A DNA stretch of 64,000 nucleotides from Erinaceus europaeus (taxonomy: Eukaryota > Chordata > Mammalia > Eulipotyphla > Erinaceidae): positions 90,393,016-90,457,015 of the forward strand of contig NC_080171.1 of NCBI RefSeq assembly GCF_950295315.1. Direction: 5' to 3'. This document shows positions 21,134 through 32,059 of the stretch, one piece after another (position 1 is the first letter of the stretch; each line of letters opens with the position of its first letter). The position numbers and the translations under genes are program-made. Below the pieces are notes generated by a model. The model worked only from the letters and a program-made list of their open reading frames with translations. It searched no databases and was not told the origin of the DNA.

Positions 21134-24100
21134 AATCACTATTCAATTATTATGAGAGGGGTAAAATAGATTGCATGTCTAACAAAGGGACTTTTCAAAG
21201 CTAACCCAATTACCAAATAATGTGATGATAATAGTAACTATCCATTGTCTTCTCAAACCCTAAGACAGCAGGAACGTCACATTTCCACTATAGAGCCTAA
21301 ACTGCCCCCAGTCCTGGGACCATAGGGTAGGGCCCGCTTTCCCGTATGCTTCTCACAATTCTTATCAAATAATATTGCATCTGCTGACTGCAACCTAATC
21401 AATGCAACGAGTGCCACCTCAGCATGCTTCACTTCAGACTGTGTACAGAGACTTCAGGTGTGGAATGACAACCCTTCAGCTTCATCATTCAGGTGAGACC
21501 TTTCCTTTCATAGTATTCTCTAACTCCATCCCAGGTGGTTCACTTCCTAACAAAGTCCCAAAACCTAGATATAGACTAGGTTCCAGGAGTAGAGCATATG
21601 TTCACATGTATCCATAAACTAAGGCAAATATATACCTGAAAGCAGTAGTAAACTAGAGTTTGAGTGAGTACCCCCCAACACTTCATCTCCACTATTCTAA
21701 CCTTTGGGTCCATGATTCTTTAACAGTTTGTTTGGCTTTGTATGTTAACTCTCTTTTCAGCCACCAGGTTCCAGATGCCATCAGGATGCCGGCCAGGCTT
21801 CCCTGGACTGAAGACCCCACCAATATGTCCTGGAGCTCCGCTTCCCCAGAAACCCACCCTACAAGGAAAGAGAGAGGCAGACTGGGAGTATGGATCGACC
21901 AGTTAACACCCATGTTCAGCGGGGAAGCAATTACAGAAGCCAGACCTACCACCTTCTGCAACACACAATGACCCTGTGTCCATGCTCCCAGAGGGATAGA
22001 GAATGGGAAAGCTATTGGGGAGGGGATGGGATATGGAGATTTGTTGGGGGGAATTGCGTGGAGTTGTACCCCACATCCTATGATTTTGTTAATGTCTCCT
22101 TTCTTAAATAAATAAATTAATTAATAAAAAAAGAAAAATTAAACAAGATTGACCAACCACTAGGCAGACTCACTAAAATAAAAAAGACTCAAATTAATAG
22201 AATTGTAAACGATAAAGGAGGTATCACAACTGACACCACAGAAATAAAGAAAATCATGCAAAACTTCTATGCCACCAAGCTAGAAAATCTAGAAGAAATG
22301 GAAGAATTTTATAAACATATGCCCTTCCAAAACTGGACCAAGAACTACAAAACCTAAATACACCAATTACAGACAGAGAAATTGAAACAGTTATTAAGGA
22401 TCTCCCCAACAACAAAAGTCCTGGACCAGATGGCTTCACAAACAAATTCTACAAGACCTTCAGGAAACACTTAATAACCATAATTCTAAAGCTTTTCCAC
22501 AAGGTCAATGACACAGGAACACTCCCTATCACCCTCTATGAAGCCAACATCACCCTGATACCAAAAGAAGATAGGAACACAGCAAAAAAGGAAAAGTGTA
22601 GACCAATATCTCTGATGAACATAGATGACAAAATATTAAACAAGATCTTGGCCAATAGGATACAGCAGCATATCAAAAAGATTGTTCATCACAACCAAGT
22701 GGGATTCATCCCAGGAATGCAAGGCTGATTCAACATATGTAAGTCAAACAATGTCATTCACCACATCAATAAAAGCAAAGCCAAAAACCACATGATTATC
22801 TCAATAGATGCAGAGAAAGCCTTTGACAAAATCCAACACCCATTCATGCCCAAACTCTACAAAAAATGGAAATAGTCGGGAAATTCCTGAAGATGGGGAA
22901 TCCATATATAACAAACCTACAGCAAACACAATACTCAATGGACAAAAGCTGAAAGCATTCCTCCTCATATCAGGTAATAGACAGGGCTGTCCACTGTCAC
23001 CATTACTCTTCAACAAAGTATTGGAAGTTCTTGCCATAGCAATCAGGCAAGAGAAAGAAGTCACAGGAATACAGATTGGAAGGGAAGAAGTCAAGCTCTC
23101 ACTATTTGCAGATGATATGATAGTATCCATAGAAAAACCTAAAGAATCCAGCAGAAAACTACTGGAAGTTATTAGGCAATATAGCAAGGTATCAGGCTAC
23201 AAAATCAATGTACAAAAATCAGTGGCATTTCTCTATGCAAACACTATATCTGAAGAAGACATCCAGAAATCACTCCCCTTTACTGTTTCAGCAAAATCAA
23301 TAAAATACCTAGGAATAAAGCTGACCCAAGAAGTGAGAGACTTGTATACTGAAAACTATGAGTCGCTATTCAAAGAAATAGAAACTCATACCAAGAAATG
23401 GAAAGACATACCATGCTCATGGATTGGAAGAATTAATATCATCAAAATGAATATTCTCCCTAGAGCCATATACAAATTCAATGAGATACCCATCAAAGTT
23501 CCACGAAGCTTCTTTAAGAGAATAGAACAAACACTACAATAATTTATCTGGAACCAGAAAACACCTAGAATTGCCAAAACTATCTTGAGGAAAAGAAACA
23601 GAAATGAAGGCATCACACTCCCAGATCTTAAACTATATTATAAGGCCATCATCATCAAAACAGCTTGGTGCTGGAACAAAAATAGGCACACAGACCAGTG
23701 GAACAGAATTGAAAGCCCAGATCTAAACCCCCACACCTATGGACATATAATCTTTGATAAGGGGGCCCAAAGTTTAAATGGAAGAAGGAGGCTCTCTTCC
23801 ATAAATGGTGCTGGGAAAACTGGGTTGTAACATGCAGAAGAATGAAACTGAACCACCTTATCTCACCAGAAACAAAAATCAACTCCAAATGGATCAAGAA
23901 CCTTTATGTTACATCAGAAACTATCAAATACATAGAGGAAATCATTGGTGGAACACATTCCCACCTAAACCTCAAGGACATCTTTGATGAAACAAATCCA
24001 ATTGCAAGGAAGACTAAAGCAGAAACAAACCAATGATTACATCAAATTGAAAAGCTTCTGCACAGCCAAAGAAACTATCACACAAAGAGACCCCCTCACA

Positions 24101-24812
24101 GAATGGGAGAAGATCTTCACATGCCATACATCAGACAAGAGAGTAATAACCAAAATATACAAAGAGCTCAGGAAACAAACAAAAAAGCAAATGACCCCAA
24201 TGGGCAGAGGATATGAACAAAACAGTCACTTCAGAGGAGATCTAAAAGGCTAACAAACATATGAAAAACTGCTCCAGGTCGCTGATTGTCAGAGAAATGC
24301 AAATAAAGACAACATTGAGATACCACCTCACTCCTGTAAGAATGGCATACATCAAAAAGGACAGCAGCAACAAATGCTGGAGAGGTTGTGGGGACAGAGG
24401 AACCCTTCTGCACTGCTGGTGGGAATGTAAATTGGTCCCGCCTCTGTGGAGAGCAGCCTGGAAAACTCTCACAAGGCTAGACATGGCCCTTCCATATGAC
24501 CCAGTAATTCCTTTCCTGGGTATATATCCCAAGGATTCCAAAATGCCCAACCAAAAAGATATGTGTACACCTATGTTCATAGCAGCACAATTCAAAATAG
24601 CTAAAACCTGGAAGCAACCCAGGTGCCCAACAGCAGACGAGTGACTGAGAAAGCTATGGTATATATACACAACGGAATACTACGCAGTTATTGAGAACAT
24701 GAACCCACCTTCTCTGACCCATCTTGGATGGAGCTAGAAGGAATTATGTTAAGTGAGCTAAGTCAGAAATATAAAGATGAGTATGGGATGATCCACTCAT
24801 AAACAGAAGCTG

Positions 24813-26161
24813 AGACTGAAGAACAGAAAGAGAAACTAAAAGTAGTATTTAATTAAATGCAGAGTAGGGCACCAAAGTGAAAACCCTGTGTTGAGTGTGA
24901 GGGTGGACATTAGGCTTCCTGGAGTGGCTGGGGGTGTGGGAGTGGGTGGATGGAATGGGACATAGTCTTTTGGTCGTGGTAATGGTGTTTATGTACACTC
25001 CTATTAAAGTGTAGTCATATAAATCACTATTTAATTAATATGAGAGGGGAAAATTGATTGTATGTCTCAAACTTTTTAAAGCACAGACTGAGTCTTTAAT
25101 ACATAGGCTGAGTCTCTGATATGTTGACTCTCTCAAAAGCCTAGACCAGGGAGAACAGAAGCAACTAGTGCTGCAGCTATATACAAGATGCTGGGTATTA
25201 TACAGCAAACCCTGACAAAGGGACTTTTCAAAGTTAACTCAATTACCAAATAATGTGACGATAATAACTATCCATTGTCTTCTTGAACTCTAAGACAACA
25301 TGAACCTCACATTTCCACTATAGAGCTTATATTTTCCCCGTTCCAGAAACTTAGGGTGGGGCACACTTTCCTGTATGCTTCTTTCAATTAATATCAAATA
25401 ATATTGCATCTGCCTATCACAACTTAGTCAATACAATGAGTGCCACCTCAGCATGCTTCACCTCAGACTTCAGGTTTGGAATGACAACCCTTTAGCTTAA
25501 TTACTCAAGTAAGACCTTTCCTTTCATAGTATTCTCTAATTCCATTCCAGGTGGTTCACTTCCTAAGAAAGACCTAAAACTTAGATATAGACCAGGTCCC
25601 CTGAGATAGAGCATATGTTCACACGTAACCATAAACTAGGGAAAAATATATACCTGAGAGCAAAATTACACAATAGTCTGCAGTGAGTACCCCCCCCAAC
25701 ACTTCATCTGCACTATTCCAGCCTTTAGGTCCATAATTGTTCAACAATTTTTTTTTGGCTTTGTATGTTAACTCTCTTTTCAGCCACCAGGTTCCAGATG
25801 CCAGCAGGATGCCTACCAGACTTCCTTGGACAGAGGACACCACCAATATGTCCTGGAGCTCTGCTTCCCCAGAGACCCACCCTAATAGCCAAAGAGAGAG
25901 GCAGACTGGGAGTATGGACTGACTAGTCAAGGCCCATGTTCAGCGGGGAAGCAATTACAGAAGCCAGACCTTCCACCTTCTGCACCCTATAATGACCCTG
26001 ATTCCATACTCCCAGAGAGATAAAGAAAGAATAGGAAAGCTATCAGGGGAGGGGATGGAATATAGAGATCTAGTGGTGGGAATTGTGTGGAGTTGTACCC
26101 CTCCTATCCTATGGTTTTGTTAATGTCTCCTTTTTTAAATAAATAAATAAATAAATAAATT
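24813..26161 (+). other. L1-B 3' UTR and first A-rich tail
   Basis: The order of blocks is the same as in L1-A (11492-12842), more diverged, ending ccttttttaaataaataaataa at about 26161. Confidence 0.8.
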
Positions 26162-26371
26162 AAAGTGGGGTTAGATGCTTTTAAGCTAGACTTGTGGGTA
26201 TGTCTTGCTCTTGCTCCTTGCCCATGTGAGTAATGTCTCTGATTCATTCTCTCTCTCTTTCTCTCTCTCTCTCATATTCCCTCTCTCTCTCTCTTTCTCT
26301 TCATGTGTACTCCAACATGTGAGTGCTCTCAATTTTCCCGAATAAAGTTTAAAATTCTTGAAAAAAAAAAA
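26162..26371 (+). other. L1-B 3'-transduced segment, possibly ending in an LTR poly-A signal
   Basis: About 200 non-L1 bases lie between the L1 tail and a second poly-A (26361-26371), followed by the target duplication. The segment has a CT microsatellite (about 26250-26300) and AATAAA at 26341-26346, 14 bases before the poly-A. The cccgaataaagtttaaaattcttg end resembles an LTR R/U5 end, but that is only an impression. Confidence 0.7.
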
Positions 26372-26389
26372 AGAATATTCTGGCACTGA

Positions 26390-27184
26390 TCCTCAGAAGT
26401 AATTATGGTTGAAAATAAAAAAAATCTCTTGAATTTTACTGTATTACATCAGAAAATCCCATTAATTCTAACTTTAAAAACAGAACCTGGATAGTCCACA
26501 CTATTATCATAGTTTACTCAGACAAAAGTAATTGTCTCCTCATATTTGCCTCCTACTTATTCTTGTTCATTTTCAACTGTCCACATAATTATAGGGATTA
26601 TTATGTAAACCCTAATGCCATGGTTCCTGATAAATCTGTTTGGTGATGTTACTGAAAATTCAGAGTAAATTCAAATTTCTCATCATAACCTATTATTATT
26701 GTAAGTAACCTCATCGATCTCTTCCCTCTATCATCTAGTCCCAGTATCACTCTAGAGTATACTTGGTTTTAGACTTACTGATAAACAACAGTGATCTTCC
26801 ATCACTGCACAACAAATTATTCTATAAACTGAAAGTTTAAAACAATGATAAATACTATATTCTTTGAAGAGGGGCAGAGGTGTGGACTTTATCTGAAGCA
26901 TCCACCTCTTCAAAAGTGTGCCCCCACTATCACACAGAATATATTAACGGAAATAGCTCAGGGATGCAGTCTAAGATCTGGAGTAGAGGACAATTAGATG
27001 GAGATCAGTCTCTTGATTTACAATCTCCTTAAAGTAGTCCAGTTTGCTCTTCTCTGAATTCATTGTACCATGTACAGAGTCTGACCCATGGTATATACTG
27101 TGAGTTTTCAGAAATAGATGATGACAAATCTGTTTTGTGAAGAACCCCCAGCCTTAGCTTACTTCACTTCTTCACTACTACCAT
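26390..27184. other. Mostly unique, possible ancient repeat at 26805-26870
   Basis: The phrase acaaattattctataaac...gtttaaaacaatgataaatac resembles the start of the ancient repeat type at 4190. The rest shows nothing. Confidence 0.3.
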
Positions 27185-27300
27185 TACTGATAACAGCAAT
27201 AATGAGAACCTTTATATCAATACTGCTTACTGAGTGTTAGGCTTTGTACTAAATATTCTATGTACTTACTATATCCTTAACACTCCTATTTTTTTTTTCA
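27185..27300 (+). mobile_element. MIR-like fragment
   Basis: The segments tactgcttactgagtgttaggctttgtactaaatat and ctatatccttaacactcct fit the 3' half of MIR-type elements. Confidence 0.4.
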
Positions 27301-27664
27301 TGAGTCTTCTGTAACTCAGTGATTCATTGTCAAAAGTGTTGCTGTACTATTTGCTTCTTGGCAATAACAGAATCTACCCACCTTCAAGAATAAGAGGCAT
27401 AATGTGTAGGCTCTTTCATCTTCTAGGGGCAGTCAAGCTTAGAAATGAAGCTTAGAAATGAATTAGAATGCCTTGGTTCAGAGGAATGGGATAGAGGATT
27501 GGAGGGAGAAAGAGAAGTTGTCTTAGTAAAATAACCTACATATAACTTTATTTTTATCTTAATGCATTATTCCAAAAAAACATCAACCACTGATTTATCT
27601 ATAAGTGAGGTGATATGTGGAATTATACAGGGTTTATGAATCCTAACTATTACCTAGTAACATT
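27301..27664. other. No recognisable feature
   Basis: I see nothing here that I can support. Confidence 0.3.
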
Positions 27665-27679
27665 TAAATAATATATACC

Positions 27680-27983
27680 GGGAGTCGGGCTGTAGCACAG
27701 CGGGTTAAGCGCAGGTGGCGCAAAGCACAAGGATCGGCATAAGGATCCTGGTTCGAGCCCCGGCTCCCCACCTGCAGGGGAGTCGCTTCACAGGCAGTGA
27801 AGCAGGTCTGCAGGTGTCTATCTTTCTCTCCTCCTCTCTGTCTTCCCCTCCTTCTCTCCATTTCTCTCTGTCCTATCCAACAACGACAACAACAATAATA
27901 ACTACAACAATAAAAAAAAACAGCAAGGGCAACAAAAGGGAATAAATAAAAAATAAAATATTAAAAATAAATAAATAAATAAA
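27680..27983 (+). mobile_element. Complete young tRNA-derived SINE
   Basis: This is the best copy of the family that points to hedgehog. It is flanked by taaataatatatacc at 27665-27679 and 27984-27998. The pol III A box (gtagcacagcggg, 27692-27704) and B box (GGTTCGAGCC, 27750-27759) are intact. Then come the ccccacctgcaggggag segment, a CT-rich body, the cctatccaacaacgacaac stretch and an (AATA)n tail. Pol III transcripts of this type depend on L1 proteins for movement, which is inferred from the A-rich tail and the TSD style. Confidence 0.93.
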
Positions 27984-28029
27984 TAAATAATATATACCTA
28001 TATCCTCTGGAGTTGAAAATACACTTAGT

Positions 28030-28285
28030 CTTTTGCTAACCACAAATACATATACAAGAATGCCAGTAACATTATCATTTGTAATACTCCAAAACTGGTA
28101 TATACTCAGTAACAGAAGACTACTTACATGAATTGTGATGTATTAATTCAGTGTAATAACGTACATACAAAATTGGACAAACCACTACCATATCTTCCAT
28201 ATCATCAGAGAACATCACAAATGTAATGTGAAGCCAGGCACAAAAGTATGCCACATATTTACATGAAGTTTAAAAACAAGAAAAA
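28030..28285 (+). mobile_element. Very old L1 3' fragment
   Basis: The order aatgccagtaacattatcattt, aaaactggtatatactcag, gaattgtgatgtattaattcag, gtgaagccaggcacaaaag and tttacatgaagtttaaaaacaag follows ancient (L1M-type) ORF2 C-terminus and 3' UTR. Confidence 0.65.
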
Positions 28286-28313
28286 AAGATGTCCCTGTTG
28301 CAGCAAGACAGAA

Positions 28314-28440
28314 TAGCAGGATGGCAAAATACCAGTAGCTCACCTGGATAGTGTACCTATTTTTTCATGTGTGGCTCCAGGTTCCAACTTGGCATCTGTA
28401 TTGGAGGAAGCTTCCATGCCACCTGTATTTCCATCTATCT
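28314..28440 (+). mobile_element. Old tRNA-derived SINE
   Basis: A ccagtagctcacctggatag head, a gtggctccaggttccaac B-box-like stretch and a gaagcttccatgcc segment match the old SINE order. Confidence 0.5.
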
Positions 28441-28840
28441 TAAAATGACATCAAAAATTGAAAAATACCATTCAATGACAAACAATAAACAGTTAAAGTA
28501 GTTAATTACAGGATAGCTATTAGCCTGGAGCAGAATGGATAGGAGTGAATTGTAGGATGAGACACATAGATGTTTTAGAGGAACCAGATAGGGGGAATTT
28601 TTTTTGCTCTGCACACACAATGTGTTGACTTTGTGAAAATAAGGTGTTATATATTCTGCCTATTCACCTTTATGTAAATCTTCTGTAGTTTATTAAACCT
28701 TTACTTATAATAATACATGTCCAGTTTTAACCTCAAAGATCATTATCCGTATGTGGTAGGGATACATATGGGCCAGAAATTAGTTATTTCTGAAAGCTCT
28801 CTAGGTGATTCTAATGTGAAGCCAGTTTGAAATCTACTAA
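28441..28840. other. No recognisable feature
   Basis: AT-rich sequence with nothing I can name. Confidence 0.3.
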
Positions 28841-28945
28841 TGCTTTGGTGAAACAGAACTGGGTTTAAGTTACGGCTCTGAACTTGTAAATATGACTTTA
28901 AGAAAGTCAGTCCAGCTCTTCGAGACACTTTCTTCCTTGAAAAAA
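28841..28945 (+). mobile_element. MIR-like fragment
   Basis: The pattern ctctgaacttgtaaatatgac...agaaagtca...cactttcttcctt parallels the MIR core (ctctgcc...ctgtgtgacc...aagt...ctcagtttcctc). Confidence 0.45.
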
Positions 28946-29071
28946 ATTATTTTTAGCACAAATCTCACACATACAAAGTCAAACAAAGTAATACAGAATA
29001 AAGGCTTAGTACACTCATGACATCAAAAAGATTTTTAAAGCACGCTGTGATCACTAGTTAATATTCAAAAT

Positions 29072-29268
29072 AAGGGGTCAGACAATGGCATACCCACTTG
29101 TGTGTACACATTACCATGTTCAAGGACCTGGGTGCAAGTCTCCACCTTCAGGGGAATTTTTATACATGGTGAAGTAGGATTGCAAGTGTCTCTCTTTTTT
29201 ACCCTCTCTGACTTCCTCTCCCCTCTCAATTTCTCTCTGTTTAACAAGTTTTAAAAAAAGAAACAAGG
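29072..29268 (+). mobile_element. Older tRNA-derived SINE
   Basis: The segments ggtcagacaatggcatacc, accatgttcaaggacctggg, a CT-rich body and an A-rich tail give a nearly complete copy. Confidence 0.75.
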
Positions 29269-29357
29269 AAAGAAAAGAATAAGGAATGAAAGAGAAAATG
29301 GCTGTCAGGAGCAGTTGGTTGCTTATTCAGGCATCAAGCCCAGGAAATAAATGCATG

Positions 29358-29360
<3 letters not shown>

Positions 29361-29403
<43 letters not shown>

Positions 29404-29446
29404 GTTATAGAAACATGATACATACATATATATATATTATATATAT
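29361..29446 (+). repeat. (TG)n followed by (TA)n
   Basis: An uninterrupted TG run at about 29363-29400 is followed by TA-rich repeats at 29420-29446. Confidence 0.95.
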
Positions 29447-29460
29447 AACAAAAAGTTGTA

Positions 29461-30080
29461 CAAGATTAAAATGCAAGTATTTATAAGCTCTGACCCAGAT
29501 CTTCTAGATTGTAAAGTCACTATTTTCATGTTTGTTTCAGTATAATGTGCTGTCTCAAGGTTTCTGAGCCAATCCTTTGAAGGAACTATAACCCTGAGAG
29601 CAAAGAAGAGAGGCCTTGTTCTTTAATCACTGGGTGTTGATTAGGTTTGATTGCATGTTCCATGGTTATTATTGATCTGGAGAATGATTGATGGTCACTG
29701 GTTGTCACTGTCTCATCTTTGCTATAATTGCATGAAATATTTGTCGGGGTTGAGCACCTCTTACTCAGATGCATTAACAATAATTTCCCCAAATGTGTTC
29801 CCTTAAAAGAGATTGAATTATTTCCAAAGGTCCCAGGCATCTTCTTTGCAGTACAGAAAAAAAGTGCATCCATAAATTACCCAATTGACACAGATGGGGA
29901 CCTGAATGGCAGAACAGTCTGCTGCAAATTCTTCTTCTCAGACACATTCTGGCTAGTGGCAGGGCTGGCTGATACTCTAGGGGTTCTTCATGGCCACACA
30001 TGAGTGTGGCAGGTGGCTCCTCTTAGAGAAGGAAATGGGCAGGTCTTTAGAATCTGACAGAAGTGACTCAGGAAACTTGC
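29461..30080. other. Apparently unique sequence, no repeat recognised
   Basis: About 620 bp of fairly complex sequence with no transposon signature. Overlapping frames on both strands (29728-30003 plus; 29586-29873 and 29774-30001 minus) have no motif. It could be conserved non-coding DNA or a very old repeat. Confidence 0.4.
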
Positions 30081-30081
30081 A

Positions 30082-30082
<1 letters not shown>

Positions 30083-30149
<67 letters not shown>

Positions 30150-30150
30150 G
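30083..30150 (+). repeat. (TA)n microsatellite ending in (TGTA)n
   Basis: A simple AT dinucleotide run with a few TGTA units at its 3' end, directly before a SINE body. Confidence 0.95.
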
Positions 30151-30335
30151 TTTCTCTCCCCACCACCTCCCCAATCCTCTCAATTTCTCTCTGTCCTATC
30201 CAATAAAAAAAATAGAACAAATGGTCCCCAGGAACAGTGGATTCATAGTGTTGGCACTGAGCCCCAGCGATAACCCTGGAGGTAAAATAATAACAACAAC
30301 AACAACAATAATAGTAAATAATTATAAGCACCTAT
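30150..30335 (+). mobile_element. SINE 3' half
   Basis: The CT-rich end, ctctgtcctatccaataaa, a caggaacagtggattcatag segment and an (ACA)n tail are present; the tRNA head is missing. Confidence 0.7.
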
Positions 30336-30365
30336 TGTGTATCAAAAACTATAGTAAGCAGTAAG

Positions 30366-30480
30366 GGTCAGAGCTCTAGAGGTGCAATCGGTTAGCGTGT
30401 GGTACTTATACAGCAGTAAGAGTCAAATAGTGGACAACACTAGAGTCTTGTTCTCTGCTTATATCTATGGCTGAAAGTGG
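30366..30480 (+). mobile_element. Old tRNA-derived SINE fragment
   Basis: ggtcagagctctagaggtgcaatcggttagcgtgtgg looks like a diverged tRNA-type head with an A box, followed by a degraded body. Confidence 0.4.
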
Positions 30481-30595
30481 GTAGGAATCAGGACAGAAAT
30501 TAATGAAAGAAGAGTACAAAGATATAATGATACTCTAATGCTTTTATAATATAATGTATGCTTAAAATATAATAAACATTTTAAAGAAAAAACAA

Positions 30596-30765
30596 AAGAT
30601 TAATTTAGCTTCTATGTGTGGATTATCAGGAGAGGTTTCCCTTGAGAACATGAGAGGAAGTGATATATTTCAGCTAAAATTTCTAGTGGAAGTTAAATCT
30701 AACTAGACATAGGTCATTTTGGAAAGCATTACAGTCAGAGGTAACAGTATTTGCAAAGATCCTGA
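30596..30765 (+). mobile_element. Ancient mammalian repeat fragment (unnamed)
   Basis: Phrases such as caggagaggtttcccttgag and gtaacagtatttgcaaagatcctgaat match an old repeat type also seen at 63135-63660. Confidence 0.4.
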
Positions 30766-30772
30766 ATCTTGG

Positions 30773-30775
<3 letters not shown>

Positions 30776-30800
<25 letters not shown>
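30776..30800 (+). repeat. (CA)n microsatellite
   Basis: A short uninterrupted CA run. Confidence 0.9.
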
Positions 30801-30805
<5 letters not shown>

Positions 30806-31856
30806 GTCATACATCTGTAATAACAAAATAAGGCTAATACACATGTTTGGAGAAAAAAAGAAGGGGAAATATGGATTTTATTTTTAAATGTGTTCTTGGC
30901 AATATTTCCCACCTATATGTTCTTCTCTAACACATATTGTTAAGAAATACTTAGTTTTTCAACCTACAACCTCCTATCTCTGAAATATTAGTGAGTTCTA
31001 TAATTGATCAGTATGAAAGAGGGTCATTTTGAGTGAGATTTCTGCTTCTTATCACTTAGAAATAAATTTAAACAGAAGTGTGACTATTATGAGATTATCA
31101 GATTTTGGGTTCCTGATAGGTGAAACACTATGGAGTAAAACAGGGATCAACACACCTTGACATAATAGATATGCCCTAACCATGATTAAAAGCAATCTGT
31201 ATCTATACTGGAAATTAATTCTCCACTACACTCCAGATAATGTAATATAGATCAGAAACACAACTCATCTAAGATCTAAATCAATGTTTAAAGTACCCTA
31301 AATCAGTGTCTCCAAAAACTAGAAAACAAAGTACAGATTTTGAGCTATAAAGTTTGAGAAGGTTGGTTTTAAAGCAGTAGACAAATAGGACAAGCGTGTG
31401 GAAGTGAAGGGATAGGGCACAAATGAGAAGAAAAACTATTCAGAACTTGATAGAGCAAGAAAATTCATAGCATCTTTTGTGTTTGGCAGAAACTCAAAGT
31501 CAAAAAAGAGAATGGGAAAGGTTGTAGTAGAAAAACTTAAGTTCTCTGATTGGAAGTGATTAACATAGGAAGCTGGCAACTGATATGATTGGTTAAAAAA
31601 CAAATTTGGCTTTTTCTGATCAGCCTTGATGTGAGAACAAAACCATTTGAGGCCTATTGTTGTAGAGGTGGTTCAGCCTCCTAGAGTTCTATTTTTCTGT
31701 GTAGTCTTTATTAGTTACATTTTCAGTATCTCGGGCAGCATGGTACAAGGTGAGTTTGCAGGAATAGACAAAGCAGCAAGTCTCATCGCTTTAAGAACTT
31801 TATACTACTTTAAGGCTTTTGCTCTATATAAGCTAATTGAAGTTTTTTATTCTTTT
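30801..31856. other. Apparently unique AT-rich sequence
   Basis: About 1 kb with no feature I can support. A frame starting at 31647 runs into an L1 fragment and a GT microsatellite and is not a gene. Confidence 0.35.
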
Positions 31857-31959
31857 TTCCTTTTCAATTTTTATTTAGATAAAGGAAACACTGTCAAAAA
31901 CCATAGGCTAAGAGGGGTACAACTCCACACAATTCCCACCACCAGAACTCCGTATGAAA

Positions 31960-31960
<1 letters not shown>
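31857..31960 (-). mobile_element. L1 3' terminus, minus strand, about 100 bp
   Basis: The run aagaggggtacaactccacac followed by aattcccaccacca is the reverse complement of the L1 3' end seen at 12765-12790. The poly-T side is at about 31860. Confidence 0.8.
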
Positions 31961-32011
<51 letters not shown>

Positions 32012-32012
32012 C
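31961..32012 (+). repeat. (GT)n microsatellite
   Basis: A GT run of about 50 bp lies between two L1 pieces of opposite orientation. Confidence 0.95.
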
Positions 32013-32059
32013 AGCATTATGGATATCTATATGGAAGAAAGGTGAATTGAAATTACCAA

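Larger units (their letters stand above)
19680..22132 (+). mobile_element. L1-D: twin-primed L1 inserted into L1-B
   Basis: It is flanked by gaaaaattaaacaag at 19665-19679 and 22133-22147. Positions 19680 to about 20677 are reverse-complement L1 ORF2 (endonuclease to the NNK segment before the RT core). Positions 20678 onward are forward L1 3' end: ORF2 C-terminus (frame ending GMIPLINRS at 20879), 3' UTR and A-rich tail (22106-22132). About 1.4-2 kb of L1 between the two parts is missing. This is the standard twin-priming structure. Inside it are a (TA)n at 20708-20732, a G-rich tract at 20961-21030 and a 40 bp tandem duplication at 21054-21133. Confidence 0.9.
17850..24812 (+). pseudogene. 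L1-B ORF2, split by two insertions
   Basis: The ATG at 17850 is followed by only nine codons before the foreign LINE insertion. The endonuclease resumes at 18596; a fragment at 19175-19528 keeps [11 protein letters not shown], an altered SNHSG (the usual SDHSG) and the following helices. L1-D interrupts at 19680-22132. RT resumes at 22148, with [10 protein letters not shown] at about 22413 and FADD at 23105-23116 in a long open piece (22808-23542). That piece ends at the TAA (23540-23542) shared with L1-A and L1-C. Downstream coding-like pieces (23585-23830, 23842-24036, 24261-24644) hold the Cys knuckle CX3CX7HX4C at about 24376-24429. At about 22870-22885 it keeps the GGG that L1-A and L1-C have lost. 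Confidence 0.88.
15641..26371 (+). mobile_element. L1-B: full-span L1 carrying two nested insertions and a 3' transduction
   Basis: The flanking duplications AGAATATTTTGGCACTGA (15623-15640) and AGAATATTCTGGCACTGA (26372-26389) differ at one base and bracket the whole complex. In order: a diverged 5' UTR, ORF1 (16872-17791), the ORF2 start (17850), an inserted foreign LINE (17876-18586), more ORF2, inserted L1-D (19680-22132), the rest of ORF2 (to about 24812), a 3' UTR to about 26160, and about 200 transduced bases with poly-A (26361-26371). Without the two inserts and the duplicated target bases it is about 7.5 kb. It is more diverged than L1-A and L1-C. Confidence 0.88.

Noticed and set aside
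29728..30003. 91-codon frame with VCCKFFFSDTFWLVAGL
   Set aside because: Overlapping minus-strand frames are equally long and no motif or splice sites support either.
30083..30150. CRISPR array or satellite DNA
   Set aside because: All short tandem arrays here are ordinary microsatellites with no spacer structure.
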